The notes under the pieces were generated by a model. That model ran no database searches. It was not told the DNA's origin and saw only the letters and a list, made by a program, of their open reading frames with translations. Below, in pieces: positions 44,236-54,188 of a stretch of DNA of 64,000 bases. Numbering within the stretch: the stretch's first letter is position 1; every line of letters begins with the position of its first letter. The stretch spans positions 1-64,000 of the forward strand of contig CAKTRJ010000009.1 in the NCBI GenBank assembly GCA_934597345.1, given 5' to 3'. The stretch comes from an uncultured Oscillospiraceae bacterium. Its GTDB lineage: Bacteria > Bacillota > Clostridia > Oscillospirales > Oscillospiraceae. Position numbers and translations under genes: made by a program.

Positions 44236-45999
44236 ATGTTTTCCCAGACATTTCTGGACGAGCTGATCGCCCGCAACGACATCGTGGACGTGGTGGGCTC
44301 CTATGTGTCGCTGACGCCCAAGGGCGGCAGCTATTGGGGCTGCTGTCCCTTCCACAATGAAAAGACGCCCTCCTTCCACGTTTTGCAGGACAAGCAGTTC
44401 TATCACTGCTTCGGCTGCAAGAAGGGCGGCGGCGTGATCAACTTCATCATGGAGATTGAAAACCTCTCCTACCCCGACGCCATTCGCTTTTTGGCCAAGC
44501 GGGTGAACATGGAGGTGCCGGAGGATCGGGAATCCGCTGATGCCGACCGGCTGCGCAAGCGATTGCTGAACCTGAACCGGGATGCCGCACGGTGGTATTA
44601 CGACGTGCTGCAGAGCCCCGACGGCGCGGCGGTGCGGGCGTATCTGGATAAGCGGGCCATCTCCCGAAAGATCGCCGTGCGCTTCGGCATGGGCGCGTCG
44701 CCGGACAGCTGGGACGCGCTGCTGCGGGCCATGACCGCCAAGGGCTACACCAAGCAGGAGCTGCTGACGGCGGGACTGATCGTGGCCAACAAAAGCGGCG
44801 GCTTTTACGACAAATTCCGCAACCGGCTGATGCTGCCGGTCATTGACGTGCGGGGCGACGTGGTGGGCTTCGGCAGCCGCGTCATCGACAAGTCCGAGCC
44901 GAAATACATGAACAGCACCGAAACGCCGGTATACAGCAAGCGCCGGGTGCTGTACGGTCTGAATTTGGCCAAGAAAACCAAGCGCCCCAACATGATCCTG
45001 TGCGAGGGCAACCTTGACGTGGTGACGCTGCATCAGGCGGGCTTCGACAACGCGGTGGCCTCTATGGGTACGGCGCTGACCACCGAGCAGATCCGATTGC
45101 TGGGCCGGTACACCAAGGAGCTGGTGCTGTGCTACGACAACGACAACGCCGGTCAGCTGGCCACCCAGCGGGCGCTGGAAATGCTGAACAACACCGAGTT
45201 CACCGTCCGGGTGCTGAAGCTGCCCCGGCGGCTGGTGGACGGCGCGTATGTGAAGCAGGACGCCGACGATTTCATCAAATTTCAGGGCGCGCCCGCCTTC
45301 GAGCGGCTGCTCAGCGGCAGTGAGAACGGCGTGGAGTTCCGCATGTCGCAGGTGGCCGCCAAGTACGACCTGCGCAGCGATCAGGGCCGCATCGACTACA
45401 CCGCCGAGATCAGCCAGGTGCTTGCCGAACTGGACAACGCCGTGGAGCGGGAGGTATACGCCAACCGTGCCGCCGAGGCGGCGGGTCTCTCCCCGGAGTC
45501 CATGCGGCAGGAGGTGGAGCGTGCCGCCCGCAAACGGCGGTACAGCGACCGGAAGAAGCGGGAGCGGCAGGAGCTGAACCCCGCCATGACCATGCAGCCC
45601 GCCGCACGGGGCAGCCGCTATACCAATCTCCGCAGCGCCATGGCGGAGGAGGGCGTGATCCGGCTGCTGCATCTCGATCCCACGCTGTTCGGAGACACGC
45701 CGCCCCTGCGGCCGGAGGAATTCTCCTCGCCGCTGCTGGGCAGGATATACGGCGCCATGTGGCCACGGCGGTATGACCGCAGCGGTCTGTCCGCCCTGAC
45801 GGGCGAGCTGACGGGTGAGGAAATGAGCCACCTGACCACGCTTCTGCAAAAGCCGGAATCCACGGCCAACGCGTCTCAGGCGCTGGCGGATTACATACGG
45901 GTGATCCGGGAGGAGCAGGCCAAGCGGGATGACTCCGGCATTGATCCCCTGCTGCTGGCCATGGAGACATTCAAGGACAAAAAACGAAAAGATAAATAA
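44236..45999 (+). CDS. dnaG: DNA primase
   Basis: 587 residues: an N-terminal zinc finger ([14 protein letters not shown]...CFGCKKGGG), the catalytic core with the TOPRIM domain ([47 protein letters not shown]), and a C-terminal helicase-binding part. It makes RNA primers at the replication fork. The ATG at 44236 has AAAGGAGGT, and the upstream extension of the frame is unsupported. Followed after 17 bp by rpoD, the usual macromolecular synthesis pairing. Confidence 0.95.
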   Translation: MFSQTFLDELIARNDIVDVVGSYVSLTPKGGSYWGCCPFHNEKTPSFHVLQDKQFYHCFGCKKGGGVINFIMEIENLSYPDAIRFLAKRVNMEVPEDRESADADRLRKRLLNLNRDAARWYYDVLQSPDGAAVRAYLDKRAISRKIAVRFGMGASPDSWDALLRAMTAKGYTKQELLTAGLIVANKSGGFYDKFRNRLMLPVIDVRGDVVGFGSRVIDKSEPKYMNSTETPVYSKRRVLYGLNLAKKTKRPNMILCEGNLDVVTLHQAGFDNAVASMGTALTTEQIRLLGRYTKELVLCYDNDNAGQLATQRALEMLNNTEFTVRVLKLPRRLVDGAYVKQDADDFIKFQGAPAFERLLSGSENGVEFRMSQVAAKYDLRSDQGRIDYTAEISQVLAELDNAVEREVYANRAAEAAGLSPESMRQEVERAARKRRYSDRKKRERQELNPAMTMQPAARGSRYTNLRSAMAEEGVIRLLHLDPTLFGDTPPLRPEEFSSPLLGRIYGAMWPRRYDRSGLSALTGELTGEEMSHLTTLLQKPESTANASQALADYIRVIREEQAKRDDSGIDPLLLAMETFKDKKRKDK

Positions 46000-46016
46000 T
46001 ATGGAGGAAAGCACAC

Positions 46017-47408
<1,392 letters not shown>

Positions 47409-47426
47409 GCAGGGGGCTATTTCAAA

Positions 47427-47629
47427 GCCTCCCCTGTGTAAGGGGGAGGTGGCAACGCGAAGCGTTGACGGAGGGGTTGACGCGTTAAGAAAATATGCCT
47501 GTGGCATATTTTTAGTGTCAATCTCGGCGGCTATGCCGCCGTAGCATCCATCTGGACTTCCACTGCACTATCTTATCCGACAATCCCCCAGTCACCTTCG
47601 GTGACAGCCCCCTTTACACAAGGGGGCCA
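47427..47629. repeat. Interspersed repeat, CCTCCCC/GGGGG family (long copy)
   Basis: Begins GCCTCCCCTGTGTAAGGGGG and ends CCCCTTTACACAAGGGGGCC, imperfect terminal inverted repeats. The inside has CAACGCGAAGCGTTGACG, an ATATGCC/GGCATAT stem and a GTCACCTTCGGTGAC stem. No reading frame. MITE-like; relatives at 29652-29770 and 31826-31932. Confidence 0.65.
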
Positions 47630-47657
47630 TATTCCCACCCCCTGAAAGGAGAATCTT

Positions 47658-47993
47658 ATGATCCTTGATTTCAACACCATGGCCGCCAACGCCGTGCCCC
47701 ACTTCAAGGGCGGCGAGGGCGAGGCCATCGTCCGCAAGTTCGATGATCCCCGCATGGGCGCGGTGGTGCAGCTAACGCTGCCGGTGGGCTCCTCCATCGG
47801 CCTGCACACCCACACCGGCAACTGCGAGATCATCTATGTGCTGTCCGGCAGCGGCCGGTGCATCGACGACGATGCGGAATACCCCGTCACCGCTGGTATG
47901 TGCCACTACTGTCCCGAGGGCCACACCCACAGCATCGTCAACACCGGCGGCACGGAGCTGAAGCTGCTGGGCGTGCTGCCCATCGTCAAATAA
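47658..47993 (+). CDS. Small cupin-domain protein
   Basis: 111 residues, a single cupin barrel with metal-ligand motifs GLHTHTGNCEIIYVLSGSG (His, His, Glu) and YCPEGHTHSIVNTGG (His). Function unknown; cupins range from sugar isomerases to storage of ligands. AAAGGAG precedes the ATG. The upstream 250 bp is the long repeat element. It may be co-transcribed with the membrane protein that follows 38 bp later. Confidence 0.8.
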   Translation: MILDFNTMAANAVPHFKGGEGEAIVRKFDDPRMGAVVQLTLPVGSSIGLHTHTGNCEIIYVLSGSGRCIDDDAEYPVTAGMCHYCPEGHTHSIVNTGGTELKLLGVLPIVK

Positions 47994-48031
47994 TGCTTTC
48001 CGCTTTTACAAAGAGAAAGGAGTCCTGAACC

Positions 48032-48586
48032 ATGCTGGACACCACACTGGGATATTTCCTCTGCTGCCAGTCCCCCACCCTGTTTCTGGCGGCGCTGCTG
48101 CTATTGCTGTGCTATTTCACCCGGAAGAAAGCCCATCACGCCCGGTCCGTCCTTGATCTGATCCTGTGCATCCTGTGCGCCGCCGGCGGCGTGGCGCTGT
48201 ACTTCCTGGGCATGGGGAAAGAATACTTCTCTATCCGGGATTTCTATGTAATCCGCACCCCCGGCTGGATCGGCATGCTGGTGGTCGTCGCCTTCGCCGT
48301 GTGGCTGGTCGTCCGGGGCTTTCTGGCCCTCAACCGCCGCCGGATGGCGGAGAAGGCGGCCAACCGCGCCGCCAATGCCGAGGCCCATCAGCGCGAGGAA
48401 GAAGCCAAGGCCGCCGCAAAGCAGCAGACGGAGCAGGAAAAGGCCGCCAACGCCGCCGCTGTGGCCCACATCAGCGAGGAGGTGGACAGCGCGCTGACGC
48501 CGCCAGATATGCCGGACGCCGCGCCTGCCATGCCCGATCCCTCGGAGCCCATCAGTCTGACGCTGGACGGCGGCGATCAGGCGTAA
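48032..48586 (+). CDS. Small hypothetical membrane protein with Ala/Gln/Glu-rich tail
   Basis: 184 residues, not recognised as a named family. Three hydrophobic segments (about 13-31, 40-62 and 76-98) are followed by a charged, Ala/Glu/Lys/Gln-rich stretch (about 105-150), probably a helix, and a Pro/Asp-rich end. AAAGGAG lies nine bases before the ATG. A terminator follows at 48602. Confidence 0.7.
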   Translation: MLDTTLGYFLCCQSPTLFLAALLLLLCYFTRKKAHHARSVLDLILCILCAAGGVALYFLGMGKEYFSIRDFYVIRTPGWIGMLVVVAFAVWLVVRGFLALNRRRMAEKAANRAANAEAHQREEEAKAAAKQQTEQEKAANAAAVAHISEEVDSALTPPDMPDAAPAMPDPSEPISLTLDGGDQA

Positions 48587-48601
48587 GCGAGCCGACTTCT
48601 C

Positions 48602-48638
48602 AAAGGCGTGTTGCCCCGATAAGGGCAACACGCCTTTC
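48602..48638 (+). terminator. Intrinsic terminator before the terminase gene
   Basis: AAAGGCGTGTTGCCC / GGGCAACACGCCTTT hairpin with T-rich tail. Confidence 0.85.
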
Positions 48639-48684
48639 TTTTCCTTCTTATGGCAGGAACAACTACCATAAGGAGGCTATTCTC

Positions 48685-50049
48685 ATGCAAGACTCACCGG
48701 TCACACTGCACATTTCCTATCCCAACGAGAAGCAGAAGCGGTTTCTGGAATGCCGCAGAAAATACATCGCCTTCGGAGGGGCCCGGGGCGGCGGCAAGAG
48801 CTGGGCCGTGCGCACCAAGGCCAAGCTGCTGGCCCTGCACTATCCCGGCATCCGGCTGCTGATCGTGCGGCGCACCTATCAGGAGCTGGAGAGCAACCAC
48901 ATCCGCCAGCTGCGCGCCGAGCTCCACGGCGCGGCGCAGTACAAGACCACCGACCGCACCTTCACCTTTGCCAACGGCTCCACCCTGGAGTTCGGCTACT
49001 GCGCCAGCGACGGCGACATGGACCGCTATCAGGGCGCGGAGTACGACGTAATCTTTCTGGACGAATGTACCCAGCTGCGGGAGCAGTGGATGCGGCAGTT
49101 TGCCGCGTGTCTCCGTGGCGTCAACGATTTCCCCAAACGCATCTACTACACCTGCAACCCCGGCGGCCCCGGCCACAGCTACATCAAGCGGCTGTTCATC
49201 GACCGGCGGTTCGAGCCGGGCGAAAACCCCGACGACTATGAATTCATCCCCGCACGGGTCACCGACAACAAGGCGCTGCTGGCCGCCCAGCCGGAGTATC
49301 TCCGGCAGCTGGAGGCCCTGCCCCGGCGGCTGCGGCTGGCGTGGTTGGAGGGCAGATGGGACATCTTTCAGGGGCAGGTGTTCAGTGAGTTCACCGACGA
49401 TCCCGGCCACTACGCCGACCGGCGGTTCACCCATGTGCTGCCCGCCTTCGATATCCCCAGAGAATGGCGGGTGTACCGCAGTTATGACTTTGGCTATGCC
49501 AAGCCCTTCTCCTGCGGCTGGTGGGCGGTGGATCACGACGGCGTGATCTATCGTATTCTGGAGCTGTACGGCTGCACCTCCACACCCAACGAGGGTGTGC
49601 TGTGGACGCCGGACAGGCAGTTTTCGGAGATCCGCCGCATCGAGAGCGAGCATCCCTATCTCAAGGGGCGGGATATCACCGGCGTGGCCGATCCGGCCAT
49701 CTGGGACGCCAGCCGGGGCGAGAGCGTCTATGAAACGGCGCTGAAGCACCGCATTTTCTTCCAGCGGGGCGACAACCGCCGCATTGCCGGGTGGATGCAG
49801 CTGCACTACCGGCTGGCCTTCGACAGCGAGGGCTATCCCGGCATGTATGTGTTCGACACCTGCAAGGGCTTCCTGCGGACAGTCCCGGCGCTGCTGTACA
49901 GCAAGACCGCACCGGAGGATGTGGACACGGCGCAGGAGGATCACATTGCCGACGAGACCCGGTATTTCTGCATGTCGCGGCCCATCGCGCCCCGGCGGAT
50001 GGAGCCGCTGGGCCGCCCGCAGGACGACCCGCTGGATATGCGGAAGTAA
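48685..50049 (+). CDS. Phage terminase large subunit, standing alone
   Basis: 454 residues. The ATPase part has Walker A GGARGGGKS (31-39), IVRRTYQELE, and Walker B VIFLDE (about 122-127). The nuclease part has three acidic positions in SYDFGYAKPF (about 267), GVADPAIW (about 333) and a late HIADETRYF. It would pump and cut concatemeric phage DNA at a capsid portal. No portal, capsid, small terminase or integrase is near it: neighbours are a membrane protein and a lipoprotein. AAGGAGG precedes the ATG. The frame is intact, with host-like base composition. It could be a domesticated relic. Confidence 0.85.
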   Translation: MQDSPVTLHISYPNEKQKRFLECRRKYIAFGGARGGGKSWAVRTKAKLLALHYPGIRLLIVRRTYQELESNHIRQLRAELHGAAQYKTTDRTFTFANGSTLEFGYCASDGDMDRYQGAEYDVIFLDECTQLREQWMRQFAACLRGVNDFPKRIYYTCNPGGPGHSYIKRLFIDRRFEPGENPDDYEFIPARVTDNKALLAAQPEYLRQLEALPRRLRLAWLEGRWDIFQGQVFSEFTDDPGHYADRRFTHVLPAFDIPREWRVYRSYDFGYAKPFSCGWWAVDHDGVIYRILELYGCTSTPNEGVLWTPDRQFSEIRRIESEHPYLKGRDITGVADPAIWDASRGESVYETALKHRIFFQRGDNRRIAGWMQLHYRLAFDSEGYPGMYVFDTCKGFLRTVPALLYSKTAPEDVDTAQEDHIADETRYFCMSRPIAPRRMEPLGRPQDDPLDMRK

Positions 50050-50131
50050 ATTTTTTTATTATTTTCGGAACCTTTCCGGATCTGATCTCGTCTAAGGGAT
50101 GTCAATCAAATGGAAAGGATGGTTTTGAGCC

Positions 50132-50710
50132 ATGAAAATGATGAAAAAAGTTACCGCTCTGCTGCTGGCACTGATGATGGTGCTGTCCCTGGCCGCCTGC
50201 GGCAATGCCAACGACAACGGAAACAAGGATAACGGCAGCACAACCGTCGACAAAACCGCGCAGGAAGTGCTGGACGCACTGAAGGAGAAGCTGGGCGACA
50301 GCTACGGCTGCGACCTGGCGGAGAGCGAGGACCGCATGACCAACTACTACGGTCTGGACATGAGCAAAATCGACAGCTGGGCCGCCGAAAGCTGCGAGAA
50401 CAGTGCCCTTGACCCCAGCACTGCCGTGGTGCTGAAGGTGAAGGACGGCTATGCCCAGGACGCCGCCGCGCTGCTGCAGGAGCGCTACGATCAGGTGCTG
50501 GACTACGTCCGTATGTATAGCATGAATGTGGCGCAGGTTGAGCAGGCCCGCCTGTTCGTCAACGGCAACTATGTGGCGCTGCTGATCCTGGGGCAGCTGC
50601 CGGATGAAAACGCCGACGAGGCCAAGCTGGCACAGGACGAGGCCGCCAAGGTGGACGCCGCATGGCAGGACATCTTCGGCAGCGCCAGCAACCAGATCGT
50701 GGTGAAGTAA
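50132..50710 (+). CDS. DUF4358-type lipoprotein
   Basis: 192 residues with a lipoprotein signal (lipobox LSLAAC, Cys near residue 24), a short Asn/Gly/Asp linker, then a domain with LGDSYGCDLAESEDRMTNYYGLDMSKID and ALLQERYDQVLDYVR, the pattern of DUF4358 lipoproteins common in clostridia. The role is unknown; it would be anchored outside the membrane. A terminator follows. Confidence 0.75.
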   Translation: MKMMKKVTALLLALMMVLSLAACGNANDNGNKDNGSTTVDKTAQEVLDALKEKLGDSYGCDLAESEDRMTNYYGLDMSKIDSWAAESCENSALDPSTAVVLKVKDGYAQDAAALLQERYDQVLDYVRMYSMNVAQVEQARLFVNGNYVALLILGQLPDENADEAKLAQDEAAKVDAAWQDIFGSASNQIVVK

Positions 50711-50720
50711 ACAAATCAGC

Positions 50721-50750
50721 AAAAAGAGGACGCGCAAGCGTCCTCTTTCT
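50721..50750. terminator. Terminator between converging genes
   Basis: AAAGAGGACGC / GCGTCCTCTTT hairpin with T-rich tail, between the lipoprotein gene and the small minus-strand gene. Nearly the same sequence recurs at 51249-51280. Confidence 0.75.
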
Positions 50751-50942
50751 TTATTTCCCACTCCACAGCTCCGGGCACAGCCACATGAAGAATGCGAACG
50801 CCGGAAAGCTCAATACCAGTACAGTGGTTTCTTCAAACCCCAGCAGTATCAGGCCCAACTCCACACCCAATGCTGTGCTGATACCGATGATATCACGCTT
50901 TCGGCGGGGCAGCTGCTTCAATTTTTTCAACCACTTTTTCAT
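50751..50942 (-). CDS. Small hypothetical membrane protein
   Basis: 63 residues: a basic start (MKKWLKKLKQLPRRKRD) and two hydrophobic segments (about 18-34 and 39-56). No family recognised. It diverges from the HTH gene at 51039. Only a weak GGGAGTGA ribosome site is seen. Its frame is real-looking but short. Confidence 0.45.
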   Translation of the reverse strand: MKKWLKKLKQLPRRKRDIIGISTALGVELGLILLGFEETTVLVLSFPAFAFFMWLCPELWSGK

Positions 50943-51038
50943 GCAGTCACTCCCTGCTTTTAATATAGCCTAATATTCGGCAATATTCAAGAGAAACTAT
51001 TCCATGTATGCTTAACAGCAGCAGGGAGGTGACAGGAA

Positions 51039-51242
51039 GTGATCGTGTTTGACCCGTTGTGGGAAACAATGAAGCGCCGTGGAATCAGCCAGTATGCGCT
51101 GATAAAGGAGCATGGCGTCAGTACGGGAACACTGGATGCTCTGCGGAAGAATCGCAGCATTACCCTGAACACGCTGAACGACCTGTGCCGCATCCTGCAA
51201 TGTGACGTAGAGGATATCATCCGTTATATTCCGGAAGAATAA
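51039..51242 (+). CDS. Small Cro/CI-type helix-turn-helix protein
   Basis: 67 residues, almost all HTH: FDPLWETMKRRGISQYALIKEHGVS, then TGTLDALRKNRSITLNTLNDLCRILQCDVEDII, the common YozG/Cro-like family. It starts with GTG; GGGAGGT lies ten bases upstream. It is paired divergently with a small membrane-protein gene. Probably a regulator of itself or its neighbour. Confidence 0.8.
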   Translation: MIVFDPLWETMKRRGISQYALIKEHGVSTGTLDALRKNRSITLNTLNDLCRILQCDVEDIIRYIPEE

Positions 51243-51248
51243 GTTGCT

Positions 51249-51280
51249 AAAAAAAGAGGGCGCTTTCGCGTCCTCTTTCT
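51249..51280 (+). terminator. Intrinsic terminator after the HTH gene
   Basis: AAAAAGAGGGCGC / GCGTCCTCTTT hairpin and T-rich tail. Confidence 0.8.
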
Positions 51281-51292
51281 TTATTATGATCA

Positions 51293-51330
51293 GATTCCCA
51301 CGCCAGTGTGAGCACTGGCTCGGAATGACA
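51293..51330. repeat. Half copy of the TGTCATT-family repeat
   Basis: GATTCCCACGCCAGTGTGAG followed by CACTGGCTCGGAATGACA, equal to the right half of the element at 52305-52397. The left half is absent. Confidence 0.7.
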
Positions 51331-51353
51331 GACTTTCCCGCTTCGGGACAGCC

Positions 51354-52259
51354 TTACATACCCTTGATGATGTCCACGATCTCCGCGCCGATGCGCTTCT
51401 GCGCTTCGACGGTGGCGGCGCCGATGTGAGGCGTGCAGGAAACCATGGGATGGCTGTACAGGGCCTTGTTGGTGGCGGGCTCGTCGGCGTACACGTCCAG
51501 ACCGGCGGCACGCACCTTGCCGGACTCCAGAGCGGCCAGCAGAGCGGCCTCGTCCACGTTGGTGCCGCGGGAGGTGTTGATGACCACCACGCCGTCCTTC
51601 ATCTTGGCGATGTTCTCAGCGGAGATCAGAGCACCGCCGTCCACTGCGGGAGCATGGACGGACACAAAGTCGGACTTGGCCAGCAGCTCATCCATCTCCA
51701 CATAGGGGATGCCCAGCTGCTCCTCGATGCCGGGGATATGGAAGATATCGAAGGCGATGACGTTCATGCCGATGGCCTTGGCCATCACGCCCAGATGCTG
51801 GCCGATGCGGCCGAAGCCCACGATACCCAGTGTCTTACCCTGCAGCTCGATGCCCTTGCCGTACTCCTTCTTCTTCCACTCGCCGTTGCGCATGGTGTAA
51901 CCGGCGTCGGAAATATAGCGGGCGCAGGCGAACATATGGCCCATAGCCAGCTCGGCCACGGACTGGGAGGAAGCCTTGGGGGTGTTCTTCACGGCGATGC
52001 CGTTGGCCTCGGCATACTTGACGTCGATGTTGTCCACGCCCACGCCGCCGCGGATGATGAGCTTCAGATTGCTGCCCTTGGCCTCGTCAATGTGGTTGGC
52101 GCGGACCTTGGTCTTGGAGCGAACCACGACCACGTCGAAATCACGCAGGGCCTTGCCCAGCTGATCGGGCTCATAGAACTGCTCGACGACCTCATGGCCC
52201 ATCTCGCGCAGCTGCGCCATCGCGGTCTTATCCATACCGTCAGTAACCAGAATATGCAT
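51354..52259 (-). CDS. serA: D-3-phosphoglycerate dehydrogenase (short form)
   Basis: 301 residues of the 2-hydroxyacid dehydrogenase family: IIRGGVGVDNIDVKYAE, the NAD fold LGIVGFGRIGQHLG, VVINTSRGTNVDEAAL with the conserved Arg, and catalytic His in SCTPHIGAAT. It oxidises 3-phosphoglycerate, the first step of serine synthesis. The C-terminal ACT/regulatory domain is missing, so there may be no serine feedback of the usual kind. It lies 210 bp after serC with a repeat element in the gap. Confidence 0.9.
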   Translation of the reverse strand: MHILVTDGMDKTAMAQLREMGHEVVEQFYEPDQLGKALRDFDVVVVRSKTKVRANHIDEAKGSNLKLIIRGGVGVDNIDVKYAEANGIAVKNTPKASSQSVAELAMGHMFACARYISDAGYTMRNGEWKKKEYGKGIELQGKTLGIVGFGRIGQHLGVMAKAIGMNVIAFDIFHIPGIEEQLGIPYVEMDELLAKSDFVSVHAPAVDGGALISAENIAKMKDGVVVINTSRGTNVDEAALLAALESGKVRAAGLDVYADEPATNKALYSHPMVSCTPHIGAATVEAQKRIGAEIVDIIKGM

Positions 52260-52304
52260 GGTAATTATCTCCTTTTAATACAGTTTGTTGTTGCACTTCG
52301 CAAT

Positions 52305-52397
52305 TGTCATTGCGAGGAGCGAAGCGACGTGGCAATCCGTCCTTTTATATTAAGTTACGGATTCCCACGCCAGTGTGAGCACTGGCTCGGAATGACA
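52305..52397. repeat. Intact TGTCATT-family inverted-repeat element
   Basis: Ends TGTCATTGCGAGGAGCG and CACTGGCTCGGAATGACA, with internal GGCAATCCGT and ACGGATTCCC inverted around a short A/T-rich centre. It lies between serC and serA. A CCACCCTGCC/CGGGGTGTGG-type hairpin follows at 52410-52435. Confidence 0.7.
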
Positions 52398-52469
52398 TTG
52401 TAAGGAGCGGCGGGGTGTGGTCACCCTGCCCTACACACGGTCTACCGTGCTCCCCCTTTATTATTGCTT

Positions 52470-53558
52470 TTACTTGTGCTCCGCCTCGAACTTGGTCAGG
52501 AACTCCACCAGAGCCTGAGCGCCCTCGATGGGCATGGCGTTGTACACGCTGGCGCGCAGGCCGCCCACGGACTTGTGGCCCTTCAGGTTATCGAAGCCGG
52601 CCTCCTTGGAAGCAGCCACCACGGCGGCGTCCAGATCCTTGTCGCCGGTGACGAAGGGGATATTCATCAGGCTGCGATCCTCGGGGACGACAGCACCCTT
52701 GAACAGCTTGGAGCTGTCGAGGAAGTCATAGATGACCTTGGCCTTGGCGATGTTGCGCTTGTGCATCTCCTCCAGACCGCCGATGCTCAGCAGATACTTG
52801 AACACCTTGCCGCAGCAGTAGATGGCCCAGCAGTTGGGGGTGTTGTACATGCTGTCGTTGTCGGCATGGGTCTTATACTTCATGTAGATGGGGGTCTTGG
52901 GATCCAGATCGTCGCGGATCAGATCCTCGCGGATGATGACCACGGCCATACCGGCGGGGCCCACGTTCTTCTGGACACCGGCCCAGATCAGGCCGTAATC
53001 GGCCACGTTGCAGGGCTTGGACAGGAACATGGAGGACTGGTCGGACACCAGAACGTGACCCTTGGTGTTGGGCAGCTTGTTCCAGGTGGTGCCGTTGATG
53101 GTCTCATTCTCGCAGATGTAGACATAGTCGGCATCCTCGGGAATGTCCAGATCGGAGCAGTCGGGAATGTAGGAGAAGTTCTTGTCGGCGGAGGAGGCAA
53201 CGATCTGCACCTCGCCGTACTTCTTGGCCTCGGCAATGGCCTTCTTGGACCACGCGCCGGTCTCCACATAGCAGGCCTTGCCGTTCTTCATCAGGTTCAT
53301 GGCCACCATGGCGAACTGCAGGGTGCCGCCGCCCTGGATGAACAGGACCTTGTAGTTATCGGGGATGTTCATCAGCTTGCGCAGGTCGGCCTCGGCCTCG
53401 TCAGCGATCTGCTGGAACACCTTGGAACGGTGGCTCATCTCCATGACGCACATGCCGCTGCCGCGGTAGTTCATCATCTCGTCGCGGATCTCCTCCAGCA
53501 CACTCTCCGGCATCATGGCGGGGCCGGCGGAGAAGTTAAATGTACGACCGTATTTCAT
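52470..53558 (-). CDS. serC: Phosphoserine aminotransferase
   Basis: 362 residues, a PLP class V aminotransferase beginning RTFNFSAGPAMMPESVLEEI. The PLP lysine lies in LIWAGVQKNVGPAG (about 195-208), and GLRASVYNAMPIEGAQALVEFL closes the family pattern. It makes phosphoserine from phosphohydroxypyruvate and glutamate. GAGGAGG precedes the ATG. Upstream of serA in the serine pathway. Confidence 0.95.
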   Translation of the reverse strand: MKYGRTFNFSAGPAMMPESVLEEIRDEMMNYRGSGMCVMEMSHRSKVFQQIADEAEADLRKLMNIPDNYKVLFIQGGGTLQFAMVAMNLMKNGKACYVETGAWSKKAIAEAKKYGEVQIVASSADKNFSYIPDCSDLDIPEDADYVYICENETINGTTWNKLPNTKGHVLVSDQSSMFLSKPCNVADYGLIWAGVQKNVGPAGMAVVIIREDLIRDDLDPKTPIYMKYKTHADNDSMYNTPNCWAIYCCGKVFKYLLSIGGLEEMHKRNIAKAKVIYDFLDSSKLFKGAVVPEDRSLMNIPFVTGDKDLDAAVVAASKEAGFDNLKGHKSVGGLRASVYNAMPIEGAQALVEFLTKFEAEHK

Positions 53559-53614
53559 TTCGTTTTCCTCCTCAATTTAAATAAGTAGGGCTTACAAATT
53601 TTGCTCGTACCCAT

Positions 53615-53643
53615 AGTATACGGCATATTTCTGCGAGAATCAA
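53615..53643 (-). promoter_or_regulatory. Promoter of serC
   Basis: TTGATT (53638-53643), 17 bp spacer, TATACT (53615-53620) on the minus strand. Confidence 0.75.
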
Positions 53644-53727
53644 CCGTGAAAATGAAAAATTGCAAAATTTGTATGGCTTGCTGACAAAATGTCAGTTTTC
53701 ATCGTACAAACCGCCCACGGGGTGTGA

Positions 53728-53756
53728 TTGACAACAGATAAAGAGGGTGTTAAAAT
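53728..53756 (+). promoter_or_regulatory. Plus-strand promoter reading antisense through the coiled-coil gene
   Basis: TTGACA (53728-53733), 17 bp spacer, TAAAAT (53751-53756). Transcripts would run antisense through the small minus-strand gene toward the ClC gene at 54189, whose own upstream region has no good promoter. Confidence 0.6.
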
Positions 53757-53772
53757 GTCGGAAGCTGACAGA

Positions 53773-53797
53773 AAAACGCCGTCCGGTAACAGGCGGC
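53773..53797 (-). terminator. Terminator after the coiled-coil gene
   Basis: ACGCCG / CGGCGT stem with T residues on the minus strand. Confidence 0.55.
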
Positions 53798-53804
53798 GTG
53801 GGGT

Positions 53805-54050
53805 TCAGATGGCTTTCTTCAATTGCTGGATCTCGTCGTTCATTTGCCGGACAACGGATTTGAGGAATTTGACCTCATCCTCAAGGTCATCCACGCGGGA
53901 ACGGGGAGCGAGCTGCCCCATCATGATCTGCTGGTTTTCATACAGCAGGTTAAACTTGGGGTCAAAATAGGCTTCCATCATGACCTTCATGCGGTTTTCG
54001 GAAGCTGTAATCATCTCCTGAAGCATCTGCAGATCGTTTTTATCCAGCAT
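53805..54050 (-). CDS. Small coiled-coil protein
   Basis: 81 residues beginning MLDKNDLQMLQEMITASENRM, then a heptad-patterned C-terminal half (VDDLEDEVKFLKSVVRQMND, IQQLKKAI). No enzyme motif; likely an oligomerising helical protein of unknown role. The ATG at 54050 has GAAGGAG. Its promoter is TTGACG (54105-54110), 17 bp, TATAAT (54082-54087). The longer frame to 54161 would start ahead of the promoter. Confidence 0.65.
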   Translation of the reverse strand: MLDKNDLQMLQEMITASENRMKVMMEAYFDPKFNLLYENQQIMMGQLAPRSRVDDLEDEVKFLKSVVRQMNDEIQQLKKAI

Positions 54051-54081
54051 AAGCGCTCTCTCCTTCTTTATACTTGTCCCT

Positions 54082-54110
54082 ATTATACTCGACCGCCTGT
54101 CCCCCGTCAA
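54082..54110 (-). promoter_or_regulatory. Promoter of the coiled-coil gene
   Basis: TTGACG (54105-54110), 17 bp spacer, TATAAT (54082-54087) on the minus strand. Confidence 0.8.
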
Positions 54111-54188
54111 CAGCAAATTCCCTTGCAGCGAAGCACACGGGCCCCGCCCTGTGAATCCCACTCACATACCCATACAAAGGAGCACGCT

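Noticed and set aside
54111..54188. Fluoride riboswitch before the ClC gene
   Set aside because: The conserved crcB-motif pieces were looked for and not found.
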